Below are positions 26,073 through 34,395 of a stretch of 64,000 nt of DNA, piece by piece. The notes under the pieces are model-generated. The model ran no database searches. It was given only the letters and a program-made list of their open reading frames with translations, and was not told where the DNA came from. A program made the translations under genes and the position numbers. Origin of the DNA: CAXBDP01 sp963974465 (GTDB lineage: Bacteria; Bacteroidota; Bacteroidia; Cytophagales; Cyclobacteriaceae). Location of the stretch: assembly GCA_049340005.1 (NCBI GenBank), contig JBMPIY010000001.1; one strand, 5' to 3'. The stretch's first letter is position 1. Each line of letters begins with the position of its first letter.

Positions 26073-27437
26073 TTAAAAAGTTTCGACTGATAATCCTTTA
26101 AAACCTAAATTACTAACTGTTTGGACTGGATCTAATTCATAATAATGAAATAAATTATGCTCGGGCCATTCGTCTACAGATTTAACAAACTGTGACATAA
26201 GCCATTGCAATTCGGTATTGGTTCTGCCACCTTTCCAAGTACTTGTATTAGTCACAATACAATAGCTGATATCTTCGTTGTAGCGCATCAATAAAGTGTT
26301 CGTCCCTATCAAGGTTCCAGTTCTTTTCCACTGATCTTCGTTTACATCCACCCAGCCAATAAAGGAATTTCCCGGGTTCGTTGGAGTAATCATTTGCTCA
26401 ACAATGTCCTTTCTTAAGAAATCTGGCATTCTATCATCACCATCACTAGCTGCTAGCAATTTCAATAAATCAGAAGGACTAGCTGCCCAAGCTCCCGCTC
26501 CTTCCAAAGCATCATAATGTGTGCCTTCATATATTCTTGAAGCCTTTCCTTCAAGTCCGTAAGCGTTGCTTCTTACATTTTCTCCATCATGATCATAATA
26601 CTCAACCTCAGGGAATGACTTTTGATCTGGACTTTTTACGGTCAACCGCATATCCTTAATACCTAGCGGAGTAAGAATCTCGGATTTAATATATTCTTCA
26701 TAGCCCATACCAGAGGCTTTTTCAATAATTCTACCTAAAAAGGCATAACCAACATTGCTGTAGCTGTAACGGGTACCTGGTCTGTATGGTAATTTATAAT
26801 AAAGACTAAAGGCGAAAATATCATCCTGCGTTATTTCACCTTTGTGACCAATTCTCTTAGCATATTCTGTTGGCTTAAACATGGGGTCACCCATTACATT
26901 GCTATTCCAGCCAGCAGTATGATAGAGCAAATGTTTGATTTGAACACGGTTATAATTCGGATCCTTCATCACTTCGGTGTATGGCTCGTTTGCCAGCCAA
27001 GCACTATCTGCAAATACATAATCGTCTAATGAAAGCTTTTCCTCTTGCACCAATTTCATTATGCCCAATGCTGTTACCCACTTCGAAGCACTGGCAATTC
27101 TGAAAATATGATAGGGCTCTACTTCCTCCTCTTTTTCAACATCACCGTAGCCAAAACCTTTAGCATATACCAATTTACCCTTGTGCATCACACTTACAGT
27201 GGCACCATTAATTCTATTCCTTTTGAGAAAACTTTGAATGAGTTTTTCTCCAGCTTCAAAACTGGATGATTCAGATAAATTATTAGTGAGCCTAACTAAT
27301 ATTCGCTCATTGGGAGTTGGCAGTTTCTCATCCGACTCATTATTGTTCGCCGATATTATAAAGGGCGGGAGGATGAGTAAGAAAAATACAATAGCTGAAA
27401 AGCCCAAACTTGGGAAAACCTTTTCCTTTTTAACCAT
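26073..27437 (-). CDS. Secreted serine hydrolase (beta-lactamase class C family)
   Basis: 454 residues with an N-terminal hydrophobic signal. The catalytic SxxK lies in IASASKWVTALG and the YxN in YSYSNVGYAFLG. This family includes class C beta-lactamases, DD-peptidases and esterases; without the KTG box clearly visible, antibiotic resistance should not be assumed. It is monocistronic. A GCGGGAGG word at 27365 lies in the signal-peptide region, antisense. Confidence 0.85.
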   Translation of the reverse strand: MVKKEKVFPSLGFSAIVFFLLILPPFIISANNNESDEKLPTPNERILVRLTNNLSESSSFEAGEKLIQSFLKRNRINGATVSVMHKGKLVYAKGFGYGDVEKEEEVEPYHIFRIASASKWVTALGIMKLVQEEKLSLDDYVFADSAWLANEPYTEVMKDPNYNRVQIKHLLYHTAGWNSNVMGDPMFKPTEYAKRIGHKGEITQDDIFAFSLYYKLPYRPGTRYSYSNVGYAFLGRIIEKASGMGYEEYIKSEILTPLGIKDMRLTVKSPDQKSFPEVEYYDHDGENVRSNAYGLEGKASRIYEGTHYDALEGAGAWAASPSDLLKLLAASDGDDRMPDFLRKDIVEQMITPTNPGNSFIGWVDVNEDQWKRTGTLIGTNTLLMRYNEDISYCIVTNTSTWKGGRTNTELQWLMSQFVKSVDEWPEHNLFHYYELDPVQTVSNLGFKGLSVETF

Positions 27438-27498
27438 TTAACCTTTTATTCTGTGTTTTTAAAAATCGAATATATGGTATGTCTACGAAAAATTCAAC

Positions 27499-29067
27499 TT
27501 ATTTTTTTACAATCATAGATTTGCTTAGCTGCATACCACCTAAATTAAGTTTGTAATGGTAAATACCTGGTAATAACCTACTCGTATCCACCAGAATAAC
27601 TTTCTCTCCTTTTTCTATTTCTTTGCTCAACAAAACAGCAATTTGCCTCCCATTGTTGTCAAATAAAGACAAAACAGCCAAACCCCTTTTATTCAAAAAA
27701 ACCTTAATACTTGTGCTCCTTACCGCTGGATTTGGGAAATTTTGCCCTAACCAATTTCCATTCGCAAAAACAGAATCTTCAATATTTGTGATGGTATTGA
27801 TGATTGGCAAATGCTGAAAACTCCTATCAAAAATTTGAGTCACTAAACTTTCGTCGGCACCAAGCCAATCTTGCAAAAGAGTGGCATAAATATCCCGATA
27901 GTCATATTGCATTTCAACGCTTTCATTCTGAGCCGGATTAGCTGGAATTATTGGATTAGCACCATGTACTATCGGATTTACTTTAGTACCAAATACAAAC
28001 AAAGGTGCTGCAGCTCCATGATCAGTTCCACTGCTATTGTTGCTTCGAATCCTGCGACCAAATTCACTAAATGTCATCCCCAAAACCTGATCCTCCACTC
28101 CCATTCTCTTAAGGTCATCCATAAATGCAGAAACGCTATCTGCAATATCTCCAAGCAGGTTTGCATGTGTACCCGTAGTTGTATTTCCAGCTACTACTTG
28201 GTTTGCATGCGTATCAAATCCACCAATATTTACCACAAAAATGCGCGTCTGGATCCCACCATTTATCAATCTCGCCACGATCTTCAATTGCTCTGCAAGT
28301 CTACTTTGAGGATAATCTGGGGATAAGGTATCTGCTTTATTAAAAGCTGCTTGAATGCCATCAGCATACTGATTGGTTTGTCTCATAATGGTTTTCATAA
28401 ATTCCAATTCAGCACCATAATGGCCATCTGGAATCTCATCTTCGGCGGGAGGTTGATATGGAAAGTAAAACTCATCGCTACTGACAGCCAAACCCATATT
28501 ACTTACTGGTCCTTGGCAAGTTTGACTCACCACCGAACCAATAGTTAGTGCCAAAGGATCCTTGAATTCCTCATTCGGATAATTGTCTGGGAATTCAGGA
28601 TGATAGTAATTGAGAAAGCGACCCAACCAGCCGGAACTTTCAACTTCATCGGATTCAGATCCACTAGTCCAAATATCAGTAGCGCGAAAGTGGCTGAAAT
28701 TCGGATTTGGATAACTTACACTTTGCAGAATTCCCAATTTTCCTTCATTGTACAAATTGTGAAAAGACTGCATGGCAGGATGAATTCCAGTTTGATTGGT
28801 GAGCTTTAAAACTGACTGCTCCGGTAAAGCAATATTGGCTCTTGCTGATTGATATGCGCTATATTGATCAAGCGGAATGATAGTGTTGAGCCCATCGTTT
28901 CCACCATTCAATTGCACCAAAACTAAAATCTTATCTTCTTCCAGCGCTAGCCGATTTAGTCTATCAAGAGCTCGTTCTGGCTTGGCAGCGAATATTGGCA
29001 TTGCATCCAAGAGCAATGGCAAACTCAACCATGGCGCAGATCTTTTAATGAAATTTCTTCTATTCAT
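27499..29067 (-). CDS. DUF1501 secreted protein with T9SS sorting domain
   Basis: 522 residues. The start has the twin-Arg-like MNRRNFIKRSAPWLSLPLLL. The DUF1501 body shows LVLVQLNGGNDGLNTIIPLDQY, FDTHANQ and FSEFGRRIRSNNSSGTDHG, the sulfatase-like metal-site pattern of the family. Residues about 435-522 (NFPNPAVRSTSIKVFL ... SKSMIVKK) form a type A type IX secretion C-terminal domain. It lies 3 bp after the DUF1800 gene, its usual partner. The pair's function is unproven. Confidence 0.9.
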   Translation of the reverse strand: MNRRNFIKRSAPWLSLPLLLDAMPIFAAKPERALDRLNRLALEEDKILVLVQLNGGNDGLNTIIPLDQYSAYQSARANIALPEQSVLKLTNQTGIHPAMQSFHNLYNEGKLGILQSVSYPNPNFSHFRATDIWTSGSESDEVESSGWLGRFLNYYHPEFPDNYPNEEFKDPLALTIGSVVSQTCQGPVSNMGLAVSSDEFYFPYQPPAEDEIPDGHYGAELEFMKTIMRQTNQYADGIQAAFNKADTLSPDYPQSRLAEQLKIVARLINGGIQTRIFVVNIGGFDTHANQVVAGNTTTGTHANLLGDIADSVSAFMDDLKRMGVEDQVLGMTFSEFGRRIRSNNSSGTDHGAAAPLFVFGTKVNPIVHGANPIIPANPAQNESVEMQYDYRDIYATLLQDWLGADESLVTQIFDRSFQHLPIINTITNIEDSVFANGNWLGQNFPNPAVRSTSIKVFLNKRGLAVLSLFDNNGRQIAVLLSKEIEKGEKVILVDTSRLLPGIYHYKLNLGGMQLSKSMIVKK

Positions 29068-29070
29068 GGC

Positions 29071-30651
29071 CTATCCAAGTTGAAATTCAGGTAAAGAAAA
29101 TAATGCTCTAAAAAATGCATATAGCTTGTTTTCAATGGCCATCCTCAAATTTGTATCGCTCGGATCGTTCTGAAGAGTACGCCATTGATTCCCCCATTCG
29201 TATTCTGGAATACCTGGTATAAGTGCTTGCACCAAATAGTCTTCTTGTACTTGGCTTAGCGCCTTTGGCAAAAACAGAATGGATAATTCTTTCACAACCT
29301 CTCTTACATTATCGGAAATGCTACAATTCTCAACTAAATCGATTACTCTCAGCCTACTTCTGAAGCCACCCCGAAGTATCCCACTTTCACTTGCTACTTG
29401 GTCGGTAAGCTGCTTCCGCAAGGGAATTGTCACTGAATTTGCCCAATTCCGGTAGTATGCAGGCTCTTGATAATAGGCTTGCCAACCAGCCACTTGAGGC
29501 GGACTGGAAATTTCCATTTGCAATAATGCATTTACATTGAGATAGTATAGAAAATGGGCGTACTTAGCTTGAACTGACAAATTATCAGTCAACTGATCCA
29601 TCGAAGTTCTAAATAGGCCATTCGAAAAATCAGCAGGCGATTTCACCATACTTCCTCTCAGTTCTTGCTCATAAAAATGTTCGCTTTTCAGAAGCATTTT
29701 TAAGGCTCCAACTATCTCGTAATCATCCTGTATAATCTTATCAGCCAATGGCTTAATAATATTCATTTCAATTGTTTCGTCGATTTGATAATAAACAAAC
29801 CATCGATAAAGCTTCCGCGCTAAATGCTTAGCCGTTTCCTCTTTGGAAAAGATCATATCAATCAACTCGATATACTCTTGGTCACCACCGTTATTAATTA
29901 CATGATTATCAAATGCATCCGAAAATATCTTTTCGTTAGTATCGTGAAGGTTTGGACGAAAAGAAACCGATAAATCCTGATTGTTAAAACGCCAACCGGT
30001 AAGTACTCTAGCCGCAGAAAAAATATCTTGCTCGGTATAGTTAGTGTAATTGCCCTCTCCGATTTGTGGGCCTTTGCCTATGGTGAATAATTCAAACAGT
30101 TCTCGCGCATAATTTTCATTCGGAGAAGTATTTACATTAGATTGGCCATCCAAATAGCGGAGCATCGCTGGTGAAATGGTGATAACTTTAGCAAACTCCC
30201 TAAAATTCCCTAAAGCATTTTCATTCAATATTTTATAATAATCGAATAAGGCTCTTGAGTCACGAACAACTGCCGATTCGATTACAAAATGATTATGCCA
30301 AAACAAGATCATTTTTTCATGAATACTGAAGGTGTTTTGTAACATCTGCTGTACCCACCACGATTGGAATGAGCGGATCCGACCATTGTTGGATTGTTGA
30401 TCATAAGGCTGATCAATCCAAACCGACCCAATTGGAAGCACATCATTATTTAAATAAACTTGAGGTAATTGTTGAAGATCTCTAGGTTGAAATAATCGAT
30501 CAATAGTATAATCCATTCCTCCCGCCACACTTTCAGCAAGTTCGGTTTGACTAACTCCAAATAGGCATCTACGTAATAAATGCAAAGCAGCACTTTTATC
30601 CCAAGTTCCGGCATATTTAGCTAGTGTAGAATTTAAGTTTAGTATTCTCAT
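29071..30651 (-). CDS. DUF1800 family protein
   Basis: 526 residues. DUF1800 motifs are clear: ALHLLRRCLFGVSQTE, MILFWHNHFVIES, YLDGQSNVNTSPNENYARELFELFTIGKG, ARVLTGWRF, and LARKLYRWFVYYQI. It almost always sits with a DUF1501 gene, as here, in one operon. No signal peptide is obvious. Function is unknown; export of the partner suggests that both act at the cell surface. Confidence 0.92.
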   Translation of the reverse strand: MRILNLNSTLAKYAGTWDKSAALHLLRRCLFGVSQTELAESVAGGMDYTIDRLFQPRDLQQLPQVYLNNDVLPIGSVWIDQPYDQQSNNGRIRSFQSWWVQQMLQNTFSIHEKMILFWHNHFVIESAVVRDSRALFDYYKILNENALGNFREFAKVITISPAMLRYLDGQSNVNTSPNENYARELFELFTIGKGPQIGEGNYTNYTEQDIFSAARVLTGWRFNNQDLSVSFRPNLHDTNEKIFSDAFDNHVINNGGDQEYIELIDMIFSKEETAKHLARKLYRWFVYYQIDETIEMNIIKPLADKIIQDDYEIVGALKMLLKSEHFYEQELRGSMVKSPADFSNGLFRTSMDQLTDNLSVQAKYAHFLYYLNVNALLQMEISSPPQVAGWQAYYQEPAYYRNWANSVTIPLRKQLTDQVASESGILRGGFRSRLRVIDLVENCSISDNVREVVKELSILFLPKALSQVQEDYLVQALIPGIPEYEWGNQWRTLQNDPSDTNLRMAIENKLYAFFRALFSLPEFQLG

Positions 30652-30843
30652 AGAATTCTTTCTACCGGATTTAAAAACACAGAATTTTGTTAATGCTTTG
30701 AGTAAGATTACAAAGCTTTTTAAAAGTTTAACTTAACAAACCATAATATTTTACAGCGTAAACAGGAATCTAAAAATTCACTACTTATTAATTTGCCTTA
30801 TCCTATTAATGTTGATCAAAGCATCTAATTTTGTAGTACCAAA

Positions 30844-31716
30844 ATGAGGAATCGAAAAAACATACTCAAGAGAACATTGCCATTCTATTTCAACAATTGG
30901 AAGCAGAATCTATTTGTTGCTTTGGGTATTAGTTTATTTGCTGTACTATTTATGGCGATTTACAAGCCATTCAATTTATTACGAGAGGATTTGCAGAATT
31001 TCCAATTGATTTCTGATGGTCTAATTACCCTGTTTGCCATTTACGGCTCTCTCCAGATTAGTAAAAATTTATTCCCTAATTATTTTAAATCAGAGAACGG
31101 AACAATCGGTAAGTATCTGATTTTCAATTTATATATCATTTGGATTTTAGGAATCTTATTTACTATTCATAGCCATATATTCTTCGAACCAAGCTCTATT
31201 TCAGAATGGATTAGAATCCAAAGAAATGTCCTATTAATTGGAGTATTCCCTATCCTGATAGTATTTGGAATATTGAGAAATTACCAACTCAAGAAGAATC
31301 TGCTTTCTCATAATATCCAGCCATATTCGACAGATTCCTTACGGAAAAAGGATACCGAAAAGCTAATAAAAATAAATACAGATACTGCTGAAATCATCCA
31401 TCTGAATTTGAATGATTTCATATATGCCGAAGCTCAAAATAACTACACGAAGGTGGTATGGCGGGAGGAAAATTTAGAAAAGGAAAAATTATTCAGACTA
31501 ACATTAAAGAAATTTGAAAGTCAAATTCCCGCTAAGCATGTATTCAGAAGTCATCGATCCTATCTAATTAACCGCGCCCAAGTAGACTCCATCGATGGTA
31601 GTATGCGAAATGGTTTGAAAGTAAAATTGATCAATAGCAACCAAGAGCTTCCAGTATCTAGATCGCTGGGAAAAGAGTTAGAAACCATTATTTCTAGCCG
31701 AAAAGTAGCTATTTAA
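30844..31716 (+). CDS. LytTR-type regulator with a membrane N terminus
   Basis: 290 residues. Four TM helices (about 20-38, 55-72, 90-108, 128-148) precede a LytTR DNA-binding domain (about 185-285: DFIYAEAQNNYTKVVWREE, HVFRSHRSYLIN, PVSRSLGKELE). It lacks a receiver domain, so it may be a direct membrane-bound regulator. A TAATTTTG -7-like box lies at 30826-30833, giving a very short leader. It is divergent from the DUF1800 gene. A GCGGGAGG word at 31461 encodes WREE within the DNA-binding domain. Confidence 0.88.
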   Translation: MRNRKNILKRTLPFYFNNWKQNLFVALGISLFAVLFMAIYKPFNLLREDLQNFQLISDGLITLFAIYGSLQISKNLFPNYFKSENGTIGKYLIFNLYIIWILGILFTIHSHIFFEPSSISEWIRIQRNVLLIGVFPILIVFGILRNYQLKKNLLSHNIQPYSTDSLRKKDTEKLIKINTDTAEIIHLNLNDFIYAEAQNNYTKVVWREENLEKEKLFRLTLKKFESQIPAKHVFRSHRSYLINRAQVDSIDGSMRNGLKVKLINSNQELPVSRSLGKELETIISSRKVAI

Positions 31717-31864
31717 AAGCGTGCAATTCACTACAATTTATTGTCCTACACTCCATATTTAGGGTTTTCATCCCAAAATCGACTACACTCACCCCATTGG
31801 GTTATTTATCGAAATCAATTGATTTTAATTCACGTTTTCAACTCAGAAACGAAACCCGAAAAAT

Positions 31865-32233
31865 ATGAAAGCACTTATTCTAACATTATTCATTTCATTA
31901 TCATTTGTATTTGCTGGCAATAGTCAAAGCATCAAGAATGAATTTGAAGTAAAACCAAAAGTTGATGAAATATCTATTAACTCTGGTTCTGAAGCCAAGT
32001 TTGATATTGAAATTTTAAGATCGAAAAGATATTCTAAAACAAGTATTGAATTGATGGCTGATATGCCTGAAGGTTTCACAATGACTTTCGACCCAAAGAA
32101 GACAAAAGAAACTGATGTAAAAGCTACTTTGAAAATAGGATCAGATGTAGCAACAGGAAGCTATGTAATTGTAGTAAAAGGAGTCGGTAACAATACCTCG
32201 AAAGGTAGAATGCTGACCGTAATTGTAAAGTAA
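31865..32233 (+). CDS. Small secreted Ig-like protein
   Basis: 122 residues with a signal peptide (MKALILTLFISLSFVFAGNSQ). The rest is one beta-sandwich-like domain (SINSGSEAKFDIEILR ... ATLKIGSDVATGSYVIVVKG), similar to NEW3/COG1470-type Ig-like modules. There is no catalytic motif and no partner; an adhesin or scaffold role is only a guess. A convergent terminator follows at 32255-32283. Confidence 0.7.
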   Translation: MKALILTLFISLSFVFAGNSQSIKNEFEVKPKVDEISINSGSEAKFDIEILRSKRYSKTSIELMADMPEGFTMTFDPKKTKETDVKATLKIGSDVATGSYVIVVKGVGNNTSKGRMLTVIVK

Positions 32234-32254
32234 GGGTTCAATGGTTTGTGTGAT

Positions 32255-32283
32255 AAAAGAGTCGGCTATATGTCGGCTCTTTT
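32255..32283. terminator. Bidirectional terminator overlapping the mocA-like 3' end
   Basis: AAAAGAG / CTCTTTT closes a 15-nt loop that has further TCGGC-type pairing. T-runs exist on both strands. It serves the small secreted protein and the molybdenum-hydroxylase operon, whose last codons it overlaps. Confidence 0.7.
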
Positions 32284-32868
32284 AATTTGCTCAAAATCTT
32301 CAGGAAAATCTAAATCTATTGCACCCTTTGGGAAAGGAATAGAGATCACATCCTCCCGCTTTTGCAATAATTGCCGAGCGCCTTTATCTCCGCTGATTTC
32401 TAATAAATCATTCCACAAAACACGTGGGAAAATAGCCGGTACTCCAGTTACATTTTTATAAAAACTAGTTATCGGCTTTTCAGGATTCTCCTCAAATTTG
32501 GAAATCAACAATTTTAATAAATCCCTATCCACATAAGGCTGATCTATTAATAAAACCAGCAGCCCTTTCAGATTTGACAAATCGCCTACAGCTTCAATTG
32601 CTCTACGCAGGCTACTCGACATCCCTTCCTGCCAATCTTCATTGAAAAGGACTTTGATACCCGCCATATTAGCAATTTGAAGCATTTCATTATGATAGGC
32701 TCCTGTAATAAGGAAAATATTCTGAACATTGGTAGATTTCGCTGTAGCAATTGTTCTGTCCAGCAATGTTTCTCCCTCAAGTTGAAGAAAGGCTTTAGGG
32801 CTTCCCATTCTTTTGGATTCACCGGCAGCAAGAATAGCTATTGCAACATTATCAATAATGGAATTCAT
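32266..32868 (-). CDS. MocA/MobA-like nucleotidyltransferase
   Basis: 200 residues. The nucleotide-binding start is AILAAGESKRMGSPKAFL, followed by LLVLLIDQPYVD (metal-binding Asp) and TGVPAIFPRVLW. MocA-type enzymes add CMP to molybdopterin to give the MCD cofactor used by xanthine-dehydrogenase-family hydroxylases. Its place as last gene of the hydroxylase operon, 3 bp after xdhC, supports MocA over MobA. Confidence 0.9.
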   Translation of the reverse strand: MNSIIDNVAIAILAAGESKRMGSPKAFLQLEGETLLDRTIATAKSTNVQNIFLITGAYHNEMLQIANMAGIKVLFNEDWQEGMSSSLRRAIEAVGDLSNLKGLLVLLIDQPYVDRDLLKLLISKFEENPEKPITSFYKNVTGVPAIFPRVLWNDLLEISGDKGARQLLQKREDVISIPFPKGAIDLDFPEDFEQIKRADI

Positions 32869-32871
32869 TTT

Positions 32872-33936
32872 TCAGACCAATTGACGCTGATGAATGGGTG
32901 CCTTTCTTTCGCGAAGATTTTTGGCTGTGGCATTCTTAAAAAAGCTCATCATCTCACTGATAATGGAGATTGCTATCTCAGCAGGTGTTTCCGCTCCAAT
33001 ATGCAATCCCACAGGAGCGAAGATTCTTTCTTTATGAAGATCCGTTACTTCAACGTTTTCTTCAGCAAGTGCGTCGTATAACTTTTGCGCTCTTTTGTTG
33101 GGGCCTAAAATTCCGATATAAGGAACATCAGTTGGCAAAAGACTTTTTAGCGCTTTCTTATCAAATTCGAAATTATGAGAAATAAGCAAAGCTGCAGATT
33201 GCTCATCGAATGGATAATCACGGATTACAAGGTCGGGAGTACCACAAACCATATTTTCAGCACAAGAAAAACGCTTTGGAATAAGGTGAGCAGCACAATC
33301 ATCATTCACAATCACTTTCCAACCAATACTTGCTGCAAGCTCGGCAACTGGAATAGCATCGTAGCCCGCTCCAAAAATATAGAGCTTATTTGCTTTGGGA
33401 ATAAATTCCACAAACCACTTTTCATCTTCACTTTCAACAAAAAATGAGCTCTTTACTGAAAAAGCCTTTTGAGCCCAAGATTCTGAAAATGTGGAGTGAT
33501 ATTGTCTTTCAACTGAGCTAGAATCTGTTGGTAATTTAAGATAAACCACCAGTTCGGAATCAGCAGATAGTGCATCTTGTAATTGCTTAAAATAAGTCGT
33601 CAGCGAATTGCTATCGGGTTCGATTAGCACTTCGATAATTCCTTCGCAGCCTAACCCAATTCCTAGCGATTTAGCGGATTCTTCATTGATGGTGTCGTAA
33701 GTAATGAGTTTCGATACTTTGGAATTGATAACCATTCGAGCTTTTCTTAATGCATCACCTTCCAAACAGCCTCCGGAAATCGCTCCAAACCATTTTCCAT
33801 CTTCACGGATGAGCATTTTGGCTCCTGACCTTCTATAAGCTGAGCCATTTACACTTACTACAGTTGCTAAGGCAAATTTCTTTTGATCCTCAATTGCACG
33901 TTTCCATTCCCCTATGATTATCTCACTTTCCCTCAT
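32872..33936 (-). CDS. xdhC: XdhC/CoxI family molybdenum-cofactor maturation factor
   Basis: 354 residues. XdhC binds the molybdenum cofactor, helps its sulfuration and inserts it into the hydroxylase. The N-terminal XdhC domain has ATVVSVNGSAYRRSGAKMLI and ISGGCLEGD; the C-terminal Rossmann domain has LYIFGAGYDAIPVAELAA and LGPNKRAQKL. It overlaps the cytochrome c gene by 14 nt. The residues after FKNATAKNLRERKAP form a short basic tail. Confidence 0.93.
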   Translation of the reverse strand: MRESEIIIGEWKRAIEDQKKFALATVVSVNGSAYRRSGAKMLIREDGKWFGAISGGCLEGDALRKARMVINSKVSKLITYDTINEESAKSLGIGLGCEGIIEVLIEPDSNSLTTYFKQLQDALSADSELVVYLKLPTDSSSVERQYHSTFSESWAQKAFSVKSSFFVESEDEKWFVEFIPKANKLYIFGAGYDAIPVAELAASIGWKVIVNDDCAAHLIPKRFSCAENMVCGTPDLVIRDYPFDEQSAALLISHNFEFDKKALKSLLPTDVPYIGILGPNKRAQKLYDALAEENVEVTDLHKERIFAPVGLHIGAETPAEIAISIISEMMSFFKNATAKNLRERKAPIHQRQLV

Positions 33937-34372
33937 CCGCCTTGGCTCTTACTTTCGCCACTTCCTCTTTGGTAATAACTTTCAAATCTTTGTTGCCCCA
34001 GCTGTTTCTAACATAATTAAGAACATTAGCCACTTGCTCGTCATTTAAACCAGTCGGCTGCATCATTCCATAATAGGTTTCTCCATTTACCTCAATCTCC
34101 CCTTCTACTCCAAAAATCACCTGATGTATTGATCTTTCGCGATCCTTCATCAAATAATCCGATTTGGCTAGCGGAGGAAATGCACCCGAAATACCTTCAC
34201 CATTTTGCATGTGGCAACTGATACAAAAAGATGAATAAATTTCTAATCCCTTGAGCATGCTATCTTTTAGCTCTTTACTGGGTTGTGGGTCTTGTGTTAC
34301 AATTGGAGTGCTTTGAAAAAATGTACTAAACCAAAGGCTTGACGACGCTATAAAAACGAGGATTTTAATCAT
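33923..34372 (-). CDS. Periplasmic c-type cytochrome
   Basis: 149 residues with a signal peptide. One haem site, CISCH (about 51-55), with an axial Met likely in YYGMMQPTGL. Class I fold. The gene sits between the molybdenum hydroxylase large subunit and xdhC, and overlaps xdhC. The natural reading is that it accepts electrons from the periplasmic hydroxylase and feeds the respiratory chain. Confidence 0.92.
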   Translation of the reverse strand: MIKILVFIASSSLWFSTFFQSTPIVTQDPQPSKELKDSMLKGLEIYSSFCISCHMQNGEGISGAFPPLAKSDYLMKDRERSIHQVIFGVEGEIEVNGETYYGMMQPTGLNDEQVANVLNYVRNSWGNKDLKVITKEEVAKVRAKADEGK

Positions 34373-34395
34373 AATGAGTTTTAATTATCAGCTAT

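Noticed and set aside
26073..27437. Beta-lactam resistance gene
   Set aside because: The SxxK and YxN motifs are shared with esterases and DD-peptidases, and no clear KTG box was seen.
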